Below are positions 35,669 to 43,131 of a DNA stretch of 64,000 bases, piece by piece. Position numbers and translations under genes: made by a program. The DNA comes from JAFDZW01 sp964404255 (GTDB lineage: Bacteria; Bacteroidota; Ignavibacteria; Palsa-1295), in the NCBI GenBank assembly GCA_964404255.1, contig CAYOJJ010000005.1, positions 93,636 to 157,635 on the forward strand, written 5' to 3'. Each line of letters opens with the position of its first letter. The first letter of the stretch is position 1. Below the pieces are notes generated by a model. The model saw only the letters and a list, made by a program, of their open reading frames with translations, was not told where the DNA came from and did not search any database.

Positions 35669-37564
35669 GTGCGTACTTCCGATGATATTGTAGAACGGGT
35701 TCGCGATGCGACAAGCATCGTGGATGTGGTCGGTGCGTATGTACGTCTGAGAAAGCGAGGCCGTAATTACCTTGGCCTCTGCCCGTTCCATTCCGAAAAG
35801 ACTCCATCGTTTAATGTCCTCGAAGATAAAGGTATCTATAAGTGCTTTGGCTGTGGAGAAGGAGGGGACGTCTTTTCTTTCCTGATGAAAATGGAGGGGC
35901 TTAGCTTCCCCGAAACGCTGGAGCGGCTGGCTAAACAGGCCGGTATTGAATACGTGCGCCAGGATCAGGGGCAGTCGAAGCAGAAGCAGGACCTTTCCGA
36001 AGCGCTCTCCAATGCCTGCCGGGATTATGCGGCATACTGCTACCGTGCCCTTCGGGCAGAAGCAGGAATACAGGCATTAGCATACCTTGAAGAGCGTAGA
36101 TTTTCCGAGGAGACCTTAAAAAAATTCGGTGTGGGGTATTCCCCGGAAGGGACGCATTCCTTTCTTGCTTCCGCTGCCCAATCTCCCAAAAATCTTTCCC
36201 TTTACGAGCAAGCGGGTGTATTAACAAGAGGTACATCCGGCGATTGGTACGACCGATTTCATGGTCGTGTGATCTTTCCGATCTATTCCGCGACTGGCAG
36301 GATCATTGGTTTTGGCGGCCGAATATTGCCTTCTACTTCCGGCACCTCGCTGGCAAAATATGTGAACTCCCCTGAAACCCTGCTTTATCATAAATCGCAG
36401 GTATTATATGGACTCTTTCAGGCGAAAGATGCAATACGCAAGCAGGAGTATGCTATTCTGGTCGAAGGGTATGCGGATGTGCTGGCGCTTTCACAGGCAG
36501 GTTTTCAGAACGTGGTAGCAGCGAGCGGTACTTCGCTTACCACCGAACAGCTTTCCCTGCTGCGACGCTATGCAAAGCAGATAGTCCTGCTCTTCGATGC
36601 CGATCTTGCCGGCAGAAATGCCGCGCTTCGCGGTATCGAGCTGGCACTGGCCGCCGATTTCGATGTGAGTGTGGTGGTTTTACCGGGAAAAGAAGACCCC
36701 GATTCTTATATTCGTGAAAACGGTCCCGAAGCTTTTGCCGAGCAGCTTGAACGGCGGGCTTCCTTTATCGAAACCAAAGCACGGCTGCTTCGGGATTCGG
36801 GAGCCTTTAAGACGCCGGAAGGTTCGGCGCGCGCAGTCCGTTCGATCGTTGAATCGATCGCCAGAATACCCGATGCGATTAAACGGGAGTTTTTTATCAG
36901 GCGAATAGCCGAGAAATTCCAGCTTCTGGAAACCACACTGTTGACCGAGCTTAAACGTATTCGAACCGGTGAAGAGCGGCGGCGGGCAATTCCTGTGCGA
37001 AGGGAAGCTCAAGGCCCCCCGGCACAACCCGAAGCGGTTTCTTTACAACGGACGATTATTAAAGAACCAACGGTTGCCGAGCGGACGCTCGTGAGGTCTT
37101 TTATCGAGGATACGATCACCGCCTATCAGGCTGTTGTGGAGATGGATTTCGATCTTGGTCTTATCGAGCATGAAATGGTGCGATCGGTCATTATGAAAGT
37201 GATCGACTTACTCGAACACATAGGCCGGCCCCCGAGCGTGCAGGAATTGTTACAGCAGTTCACGGAAGACGATTTGGCGCATCGCTTCATTATCGAAATA
37301 GCGGCGGAATCGATCCATATAAGCAGTGAATGGGTAGATGCCGAGCCGACATTCGAAGAGATAAAAGAAAGGATTCGGCTTTCAGTACATCAGAGTACTG
37401 CCCTTGTTACCCGCCAATCGTTTGAGCAGCAGCTTGCCGAAGTCAAAAGAGAATTAGCCGGAGATATAGACGAACATGAGCTTAATCGTCTGCTTGAAAA
37501 AAGCCAGGTACTTGGAAAAAAATTAGAAGAGGCACGGGCAATCCAAGCCCGCTTTCACTTATAA
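35669..37564 (+). CDS. dnaG: DNA primase
   Basis: 631 residues from a GTG start. N-terminal CHC2 zinc domain: Cys38-Pro-Phe-His41 and Cys59-x-x-Cys62. Catalytic TOPRIM region: AILVEGYADVLAL (acidic Glu) and QIVLLFDADLAGRNAALRG (DxD). A C-terminal helical DnaB-binding part follows from about residue 460. It makes RNA primers for replication. No clear Shine-Dalgarno precedes the GTG, and an inverted repeat lies directly against it. It is convergent with the small CxxC protein, 3 nt apart. Confidence 0.95.
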   Translation: MRTSDDIVERVRDATSIVDVVGAYVRLRKRGRNYLGLCPFHSEKTPSFNVLEDKGIYKCFGCGEGGDVFSFLMKMEGLSFPETLERLAKQAGIEYVRQDQGQSKQKQDLSEALSNACRDYAAYCYRALRAEAGIQALAYLEERRFSEETLKKFGVGYSPEGTHSFLASAAQSPKNLSLYEQAGVLTRGTSGDWYDRFHGRVIFPIYSATGRIIGFGGRILPSTSGTSLAKYVNSPETLLYHKSQVLYGLFQAKDAIRKQEYAILVEGYADVLALSQAGFQNVVAASGTSLTTEQLSLLRRYAKQIVLLFDADLAGRNAALRGIELALAADFDVSVVVLPGKEDPDSYIRENGPEAFAEQLERRASFIETKARLLRDSGAFKTPEGSARAVRSIVESIARIPDAIKREFFIRRIAEKFQLLETTLLTELKRIRTGEERRRAIPVRREAQGPPAQPEAVSLQRTIIKEPTVAERTLVRSFIEDTITAYQAVVEMDFDLGLIEHEMVRSVIMKVIDLLEHIGRPPSVQELLQQFTEDDLAHRFIIEIAAESIHISSEWVDAEPTFEEIKERIRLSVHQSTALVTRQSFEQQLAEVKRELAGDIDEHELNRLLEKSQVLGKKLEEARAIQARFHL

Positions 37565-37567
37565 TAC

Positions 37568-37867
37568 TTAATCTTTTTTGAACCGATTCTTAAAGGACTG
37601 GCGGAGAATACCGAATGTGGAGAGCGTGGTATCAGGATGTCTCTTGATATAGGAGGAGCGAACAACAAAAACTCCTACACTGCCAAATAACGTCATTGGC
37701 AAAAAGGCCATGCTGACAATGCTGTAATAAAACCCTTCCGAAAGTTTTTTCCCGGCTTGCGTCATGGATTCCTTGCACATCGGGCAGGACTGCGCAAAAG
37801 CAGAACCGGCGACACCGATAAGAACTACTGCCATAACGGCAACCAGGATCGGGAATAGCTTTTTCAT
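37568..37867 (-). CDS. Small exported CxxC membrane protein of the cytochrome oxidase cluster
   Basis: 99 residues: signal peptide (1-25, ending AFAQ), then SCPMCKESM with a CxxC pair, one membrane helix (about residues 48-72) and a basic tail. I recognise the general type as a small protein often found beside SCO/cytochrome oxidase genes; its function is not known. The CxxC faces the periplasm in this layout, so copper or thiol chemistry is possible. Last gene of the cluster on the minus strand, 41 nt after the DUF983 gene. Confidence 0.7.
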   Translation of the reverse strand: MKKLFPILVAVMAVVLIGVAGSAFAQSCPMCKESMTQAGKKLSEGFYYSIVSMAFLPMTLFGSVGVFVVRSSYIKRHPDTTLSTFGILRQSFKNRFKKD

Positions 37868-37908
37868 AGTGGTAATAATAACACCATCGTTTATTGGCAG
37901 ATTCGGGC

Positions 37909-38316
37909 TTAATCTTTATACAGCCCGCCCATTACATGAAGCGCTGCTGCCCATAAGCTCTTGGATTTTGGGTAGAACCAGACCGGAAATAGGCCGTTAA
38001 GCGGAAGAAGTACTCCAAGCGTCACCCAGAGCGAGGTCTCCAGCACGTAGTTCATGATAATATAGCAGATCACAAAAAGAAACTCGGTGATGATAATGCT
38101 CAGGTACATCGAAGCCATGTATTCACCGTTCTCCCGTTCGTACACGACGCCGCATTGAGGACATTTATCGCGCATCGTAAAGTACTTTGGAAACATTTTT
38201 GCTTCTCCGCAAGCAGGGCAGACCTTGCGCCAGCCACGACCGAATGTTGTAAGTAAGAACTTCAGCTTGAATTCCTGATTAGCATTCGTATCGGCTATTT
38301 GTCCGTTCGCCTTCAT
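37909..38316 (-). CDS. DUF983 zinc-ribbon membrane protein
   Basis: 135 residues. Two CxxC pairs, CPACGEAKMFPKYF and CPQCGVVYERENGEY, form a zinc ribbon at residues 33-62, followed by two membrane helices. DUF983 proteins are regularly found in cytochrome c oxidase assembly clusters, with no proven function. It follows the DUF420 gene after 4 nt, so it is in the same operon. Confidence 0.88.
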   Translation of the reverse strand: MKANGQIADTNANQEFKLKFLLTTFGRGWRKVCPACGEAKMFPKYFTMRDKCPQCGVVYERENGEYMASMYLSIIITEFLFVICYIIMNYVLETSLWVTLGVLLPLNGLFPVWFYPKSKSLWAAALHVMGGLYKD

Positions 38317-38320
38317 GGTA

Positions 38321-38752
38321 TTACACGATTTGTTGCGGAAAGATCTGGTATAACAGAAGATATATTACGACTCCTGTTATCGAAACATAGAGCCAGACAG
38401 GGTAGGTATATTTTGCAATGCGTTTATGAAGCCGGTCTTCGCGTTTGAGACCCCGGCGCAGTGTTATGACAGCGAGCACCGGCACTGCTGCTGCCAATAT
38501 AACATGAGTAATAAGCAAAGTCAGATAGATCGGCCGAAACCAGGCCGGGTCGCGAAACGGTACGCTCAATACCGTATAATGGTAAATAAGATAGCAGATC
38601 AAAAAGACGATTGAAACGGTAAAGGCGGCTATCATAATCTTCTTATGCGTACCGATCTGGCGATGCTTTATCTTACTGCGAGCAACAAGCAGTAGTACAG
38701 TAGCTGTAGCATTGAGCGAGGCATTGACTATAGGAAGGTCATACACAGTCAT
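38321..38752 (-). CDS. DUF420 membrane protein (CtaM-like)
   Basis: 143 residues with four membrane helices and conserved histidines, for example LIYHYTVLSVPFRDP and LLITHVILAAAVPV, plus HKRIAKYTYPVWLYVSITG near the C-terminus. This is the DUF420 family; the Staphylococcus member CtaM is required for heme-A oxidase function, so a role in oxidase maturation is likely. The start overlaps the SCO stop by 4 nt, and the next gene starts 4 nt on. Confidence 0.9.
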   Translation of the reverse strand: MTVYDLPIVNASLNATATVLLLVARSKIKHRQIGTHKKIMIAAFTVSIVFLICYLIYHYTVLSVPFRDPAWFRPIYLTLLITHVILAAAVPVLAVITLRRGLKREDRLHKRIAKYTYPVWLYVSITGVVIYLLLYQIFPQQIV

Positions 38753-39393
38753 TGGGCTTTTTCCTCCCGCATCAATTCTCCAAGATCGGATAGCAGCTTC
38801 GATTGGGCATCTTCTTCTGTGCCATTGTAATATCCTCGGATCGTCCCATTTCTATCGATCAGCACCAAGCGCTCGCTATGGGTGATGGGCTCATGAACAT
38901 CTTCATGGGCAGAATCGAGGGCGAGGTGAAACCCGTCTTTTGCAACGGTGTAGATCGTCGAGACTTTACCGGTAAGAAACGACCAGCGGCTGTTATCAGC
39001 TCTGAACCGCTTTCCATATTCTTTCAATACTTCCGGCTTATCATTATTCGGATCGACACTAAAACTTACCAGATGTACATCGGAAGCTGCTTTGCTCGTT
39101 GCCGCTTGTAGCGAAGCCATCTGGGCAGAGAGAGTGGGACAGGTGCCGGCGCAATTGGTAAAGATCAGATCAGCGATCCAGATCTTTCCTTTAAGATTGC
39201 TTAACGAAAGAGGCTGATTATCCTGCGTCGTTAAAGTAAAATCAGGTACCTGGCCATACGTTGGTAATGTCCTCGTCGGACCTTTTACTTCTTGAGAATG
39301 CATCCAGGAATTGAGGGCATAGATGCCGATACCAATAATTGCTACTGCAAAGGCAGCCCATAACAGGCGGGTGGAATTGCTTTTCTTAGACAT
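38749..39393 (-). CDS. SCO1/SenC-family copper chaperone
   Basis: 214 residues: a single N-terminal membrane anchor (residues 8-27), then a thioredoxin-like domain with the copper-binding Cys pair in FTNCAGTCPTLSAQM (CxxxC, near residue 83) and the third ligand histidine in DSAHEDVHEPITHSERLVLI. SCO proteins deliver copper to the CuA site of oxidase subunit II. A terminator separates this gene from the upstream subunit III gene, so it may be transcribed by partial read-through. Confidence 0.93.
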   Translation of the reverse strand: MSKKSNSTRLLWAAFAVAIIGIGIYALNSWMHSQEVKGPTRTLPTYGQVPDFTLTTQDNQPLSLSNLKGKIWIADLIFTNCAGTCPTLSAQMASLQAATSKAASDVHLVSFSVDPNNDKPEVLKEYGKRFRADNSRWSFLTGKVSTIYTVAKDGFHLALDSAHEDVHEPITHSERLVLIDRNGTIRGYYNGTEEDAQSKLLSDLGELMREEKAQ

Positions 39394-39412
39394 AAGAAAT
39401 CGGAATAGATTT

Positions 39413-39450
39413 ATAAAACAAAAAAAGAACGGCCAAAGTGCGGCCGTTCT
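39413..39450 (-). terminator. Intrinsic terminator between oxidase subunit III and SCO genes
   Basis: On the reverse strand, AGAACGGCC pairs with GGCCGTTCT around a 7-nt loop, followed by TTTTTTTGTTTT. It lies inside the cluster, splitting the ctaA-ctaB-subunit III block from the SCO-DUF420-DUF983 block. Confidence 0.88.
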
Positions 39451-39474
39451 TCAAAGAGCTTTGTAATGAAAGAC

Positions 39475-40080
39475 TTAGTTAATATATACCAACGGCAGGA
39501 TGATAGACCATACCGCGAACATTAAGAAATAGAAGGAAAGAGTATTATTAAATCCAATAGAAAGCGGCATGGAAAACGGGACGGATTTTGCCCGGCGCAG
39601 GAAGCTGATAAGCCCATAAGAGCCACCGATAAAGTGCAGGACATAAATGCCCATGATCACAAAATACATTCCACCAAAAACTGTACTCATCGTTACGCCA
39701 CCGGCAATAAGGCGCCACCATTCCAAACCGATAGCCAATAGAAACAATACCGAAGAAAGCAGGGAAAGAAAAGTATAATTTCTAAAGGCGGGAAGATCAT
39801 TCTCTTTCATTCGTTTTCTTGCTGTTCGCATCAGGAGTACTGTCATTAAAAGAAGGATCCAAGAAGGAAGCAGCTTCAATGGGGTCATTGGCGGAGTACC
39901 AAGCGGCGGCCAGACTTCATTATTACCTCGCAAAACGAAATACCCGCCGAAGAGCCCGGCGAACAGCATTATAGTAAGTCCTATATATAATAAAAAGGCA
40001 AAGCGCTTGGAATTAACTAATTCTTTGCCATCGTGAGTGGTATCGTAAAGGCCGGAACGTTCGAAGAGATAGCCCAACAT
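39475..40080 (-). CDS. Cytochrome c oxidase subunit III (heme-copper oxidase)
   Basis: 201 residues from ATG at 40080, directly after the stop of the 51-residue gene; an upstream in-frame start (40143) would overlap it. Five membrane helices, as in short bacterial subunits III. Family features include FAFLLYIGLTIMLFAGLFGGYFVL in helix 1 (in two parts), LPSWILLLMTVLLM, and the closing YVLHFIGGSYGL with a histidine before the glycine pair. It is a structural subunit. The catalytic subunits I and II are not in this window. Confidence 0.88.
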   Translation of the reverse strand: MLGYLFERSGLYDTTHDGKELVNSKRFAFLLYIGLTIMLFAGLFGGYFVLRGNNEVWPPLGTPPMTPLKLLPSWILLLMTVLLMRTARKRMKENDLPAFRNYTFLSLLSSVLFLLAIGLEWWRLIAGGVTMSTVFGGMYFVIMGIYVLHFIGGSYGLISFLRRAKSVPFSMPLSIGFNNTLSFYFLMFAVWSIILPLVYIN

Positions 40081-40081
40081 A

Positions 40082-40237
40082 TTACAATGACGGATAGATA
40101 ATAATGTAAACAACGGAAATAACCAGAAGCAGAGCAACAACAAACAGCAATACTGCGAGTGTCTTTTTATTTTTACCTCGGGTATTGACAGAAGTTTTTA
40201 CGCCTATTCCGTTGGTCGAGATCGGTTCGGTATTCAT
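40082..40237 (-). CDS. 51-residue single-span membrane protein in the oxidase cluster
   Basis: Read by hand: ATG at 40237, stop at 40082. The product MNTEPISTNGIGVKTSVNTR continues with GKNKKTLAVLLFVVALLLVI and ends SVVYIIIYPSL: a polar N-terminus, a basic KNKK patch and one membrane helix of about 22 residues. Its stop is 1 nt before the subunit III ATG and its start is 4 nt after the ctaB stop, so it is packed inside the operon. The position suggests a small accessory or assembly subunit of the oxidase; homology is not recognised. Confidence 0.7.
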   Translation of the reverse strand: MNTEPISTNGIGVKTSVNTRGKNKKTLAVLLFVVALLLVISVVYIIIYPSL

Positions 40238-40241
40238 TAGC

Positions 40242-41141
40242 TTACAAGGTATCGAGAATCATTAGCCCCAATAATGCCGGTAAATAGAGGATGGAGGCGA
40301 TCAGCAGGGTACGGGCTGAAGCATTCGTCCTTTTTACCACAACATAAAATCCGCTTCCAAGATATGCAATGCTAAGGAGCAATGCCCCGATAAAATACCA
40401 ATTGCCGGTCATCATCAGCTTCGTCGGAAGAATACTTATCGGAATAAGCGCGATCAAATAAATAATGGATTGATGCGCTGCCGAGATGCCTTCCGGTTCT
40501 ATAACGGTAAGCATAGGAAATCCTGCCCGTTCGTAATCCTTACGGTACATCCAGGCAATGGCAAGAAAATGTGGTATCTGCCATAAGAATAGAATACCGA
40601 AGAGCGTCCAGCCTCGCATATCGATTCCTCCGGTCACTGCCGCCCAGCCAATAATGATCGGTACTGCTCCGGGAAACGCACCAACGACAGTTGCAAAGGA
40701 AGTCGAGCGCTTCATCGGAGTGTAAATAAATAAATATCCGACAAGCGTTGCAATCGCGAGCAGAGCGGTAAGACCATTGACAAATAGCAGCAGGTAAGCC
40801 GATCCGATAACCGAAGTCAGAATACCAAAAAACAAGCCGGAAGTTACCGATATTCTACCTGCCGGAAGCGGACGTCGCTCGGTACGCTTCATCTGAGAAT
40901 CCAGTTTTACCTCCATAACCTGGTTCAAAGCCCCGCCGCCAGCAGTGACGAGCGCAGTGCCGATCATGGTATGCAGTAACAGTATAAAATCAATAGAGCG
41001 ATGAGAGGCCAGCCAAAAAGCAGTAAACGTTGTAATGAGGGAATAAAACCCGATGCCAGGTTTCGAAAGATCGAAGTAATCGCGGATAAGCTGACGAAGG
41101 TCAGTAGGAGCGCTTTGGGGTGGTTGAAGTATTTGCTCCAT
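40242..41141 (-). CDS. ctaB: Protoheme IX farnesyltransferase (heme O synthase)
   Basis: 299 residues, nine membrane helices, UbiA superfamily. The first Asp-rich region is NQVMEVKLDSQMKRTERRPL, with the heme-O-synthase form NxxxDxxMxRTxxRP, followed by YTPMKRSTSFATVVGAFPGA and the GWTLFGILFLWQIPHFLAIA motif, which is diagnostic of CtaB/COX10. It attaches a farnesyl group to heme B to give heme O. It lies 5 nt downstream of ctaA. Confidence 0.97.
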   Translation of the reverse strand: MEQILQPPQSAPTDLRQLIRDYFDLSKPGIGFYSLITTFTAFWLASHRSIDFILLLHTMIGTALVTAGGGALNQVMEVKLDSQMKRTERRPLPAGRISVTSGLFFGILTSVIGSAYLLLFVNGLTALLAIATLVGYLFIYTPMKRSTSFATVVGAFPGAVPIIIGWAAVTGGIDMRGWTLFGILFLWQIPHFLAIAWMYRKDYERAGFPMLTVIEPEGISAAHQSIIYLIALIPISILPTKLMMTGNWYFIGALLLSIAYLGSGFYVVVKRTNASARTLLIASILYLPALLGLMILDTL

Positions 41142-41146
41142 GGGTT

Positions 41147-42139
41147 TTATCCTGCCTGGCTCGTCGAAGGAATGATAACGGGCTCTCTACTTGCAAGAGC
41201 GGAAGGTTTAAAAATATGATTCAACCGAATTGCTAAAATAAACTCAGTCATAAGTACTGCAGCTCCATTGACGACATGGATCGAAGTCCAGTTCGGCTCT
41301 TTGGCCGACCAGATCGTGATCGCACCAAGGCAGATCTGTAAAAGCACAAGAAGCATTCCCCCGATTGCCGGAGTCCATAATATTTTTGCTTTAGTACGTA
41401 ACGCTTTTATATTAACCGTAAAAATAATAGCTGCAACCACAAATGCCCAGCTTCGATGTAAAAAGTTAAGGGTTACCCCGAGCGAAGTAAAGCTTGGTAA
41501 CAACGAACCATTGGAAAGCGGGAACGTAGGGATAGCAAGCCCGGCTTCCTCATGACGCATTACAGCACCAAGAAGAAGCTGAATAAAGATCGCGGCAATA
41601 GTGTATTTGCTCCATGTAAGTAATGGGCTATCGGTTGCTACCTTTTTAACAATAGTGTCATCCCATTTCGGCGAAGTAACAAGGGCAAGTGCCGTTGCCA
41701 AACATAAAGTCGTTTGTGCTAAGGCGGCATGAGAAGTGGAAATCCAGGTTGGTAGTAAAAAGATAACTGTCAGGCCGCCGAGAACACCTTGCGCTACTAC
41801 GGCGCCGAGAGCAAACCATCCGATCTTTTTCACCCATTTGCGCTCCTCTTTGAATTGTAGCAGAAAGGCCAGCACGAGGATTAAAAAGCCAACGAAGGAA
41901 GCAAAAAGGCGATGGGAATGCTCGTAAAAGATATTAGCACGCCACAGGTCGATTGGGAAACTGAACATGAACTGGCCATAGGTATTTGGCCAATCGGGTA
42001 CGGAAAGCCCCGCCTCATGACTTTTTACAAGGGCCCCCATAAAGATGAGCCACAACGTAGAACAAGCTGTAACTACAGCGAAATAATGAATAAACCGGCT
42101 TCGGGATTTCATTGCCATTCGAGTGAAACTGATTAACAT
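41147..42139 (-). CDS. ctaA: Heme A synthase (CtaA/COX15)
   Basis: 330 residues with eight membrane helices in two four-helix halves. Heme-ligand histidines are in FMGALVKSHEAGLSVPDWP and YEHSHRLFASFVGF (half 1), and in GAVMRHEEAGLAIPTFPL and LNFLHRSWAFVVA (half 2), the CtaA/COX15 pattern. It oxidises heme O to heme A. First gene of the oxidase assembly cluster; the sequence AAAGAGGAGG just upstream is on the wrong strand to be its ribosome-binding site. Confidence 0.95.
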   Translation of the reverse strand: MLISFTRMAMKSRSRFIHYFAVVTACSTLWLIFMGALVKSHEAGLSVPDWPNTYGQFMFSFPIDLWRANIFYEHSHRLFASFVGFLILVLAFLLQFKEERKWVKKIGWFALGAVVAQGVLGGLTVIFLLPTWISTSHAALAQTTLCLATALALVTSPKWDDTIVKKVATDSPLLTWSKYTIAAIFIQLLLGAVMRHEEAGLAIPTFPLSNGSLLPSFTSLGVTLNFLHRSWAFVVAAIIFTVNIKALRTKAKILWTPAIGGMLLVLLQICLGAITIWSAKEPNWTSIHVVNGAAVLMTEFILAIRLNHIFKPSALASREPVIIPSTSQAG

Positions 42140-42241
42140 AAAAGAGGAGGCTTTTATTTCCGGTAGTATAAAACCTTTTTTAAGAGGGCGAGGTTAGGTC
42201 GACTATAGCATTAGTGGCATCTCATTATTACAACATTGAAC

Positions 42242-42916
42242 ATGGGTGCCAAACGAACTGCAATCACATCTTCTGGTTTCGGTATATCGGCCGATAAAGA
42301 ATTCGAGTCGCTGCTTTCGACAGCTCTATCGCTGTATAAAACCGATCCGCAAGAAGCAGTTCGATACCTCAGAATGGCGCTAAAGAAAGGCCGTCGTAAT
42401 CGTTCACAGTACAAGCAACCGTCTGTAGGATATGAACTCGAAAAACGAAACTATAGGAAAAAGATCGCCCGTCTAAAAAAGAATTTACGTGAAAAGGATC
42501 ATGAAGTAGCCCGCTTAGGTAAGGAAGTACTAAAGGAAACAATAATACTCCGCTCGCTTCATATTCTGGCAGGGCAAGCCTTAGATAGCAGCCCCGGAAA
42601 TGCGGGGCTGATCAAAACAATAATTAAAAATCTGGAGCAAGAACTCGATGCTCGCCATGCTCGCCAATTATTCGAGGAAACGATCAAGCAGGTACACCAG
42701 TCCTTTCAATTACAGTTGCTTATTGCTGTCCCAACGTTAACAAAAACAGAGCAAAAAATATGTTCACTTATCAAACTGGGGCTTAGTTCTAAGGAGATAT
42801 CCGAACTACTGTATGTTTCGGTCCGGACTATCGAGGGACACCGGTTGAACATTCGTAAGAAAATGCATCTTGCCGACGGTGTAGAACTGTTTAACAGATT
42901 AAATGAAATAGGTTGA
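42242..42916 (+). CDS. LuxR-type transcription regulator with coiled-coil N-terminus
   Basis: 224 residues from ATG at 42242; a TTG two codons earlier is also possible. Residues about 60-110 are Lys/Arg/Glu-rich and likely coiled coil (KRNYRKKIARLKKNLREKDH). The C-terminal 65 residues form a LuxR helix-turn-helix: LTKTEQKICSLIKLGLSSKE, then ISELLYVSVRTIEGHRLNIR. There is no receiver, PAS or autoinducer domain. It lies 215 nt upstream of the first repeat-protein gene in the same direction, so I infer it may control that pair, perhaps through the GTAGTA elements. Confidence 0.8.
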   Translation: MGAKRTAITSSGFGISADKEFESLLSTALSLYKTDPQEAVRYLRMALKKGRRNRSQYKQPSVGYELEKRNYRKKIARLKKNLREKDHEVARLGKEVLKETIILRSLHILAGQALDSSPGNAGLIKTIIKNLEQELDARHARQLFEETIKQVHQSFQLQLLIAVPTLTKTEQKICSLIKLGLSSKEISELLYVSVRTIEGHRLNIRKKMHLADGVELFNRLNEIG

Positions 42917-42951
42917 AGTATAGAATGAATGTATTAGGTACCGTTCAAAAA

Positions 42952-42971
42952 CAAGTAGTAACCAAGTAGTA
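42952..42971 (+). promoter_or_regulatory. Tandem CAAGTAGTA repeats upstream of repeat-protein gene 1
   Basis: CAAGTAGTA occurs at 42952-42960 and again at 42963-42971, 11 bp apart (one helical turn). The second GTAGTA ends exactly 20 nt before the -7 box at 42992, where a -33 element belongs. The second paralog has GTAGTA at the same distance. It looks like an activator site. Confidence 0.5.
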
Positions 42972-42991
42972 CAATTTTTAAGAAGTCATTA

Positions 42992-42999
42992 TATTTTTG
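42992..42999 (+). promoter_or_regulatory. -7 box TATTTTTG for repeat-protein gene 1
   Basis: Matches TAnnTTTG but lacks the G that precedes TA in the other promoters of this window. Gives a leader of about 130 nt. Confidence 0.55.
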
Positions 43000-43131
43000 C
43001 CTGCAGTGATGCTTTTAGGAGGGCGTACCACCTTCGAAACATAATAAACTCTTCTATTGATAGCAACTCCTTAGTATGTAGTTGTACTGTCGATAAAAGT
43101 TAGCATCTATCATTCATTCATTATTACTATC
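43000..43131 (+). promoter_or_regulatory. Conserved long leader of repeat-protein gene 1
   Basis: Aligns along its whole length with the leader at 46169-46301: shared blocks AGTGATGCTTT-AGGA, CTTCTATTGAT, CGNTAAAAG and ATCATTCAT. Other short-leader genes in the window lack this. It may hold a regulatory RNA element or binding site. Confidence 0.5.
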
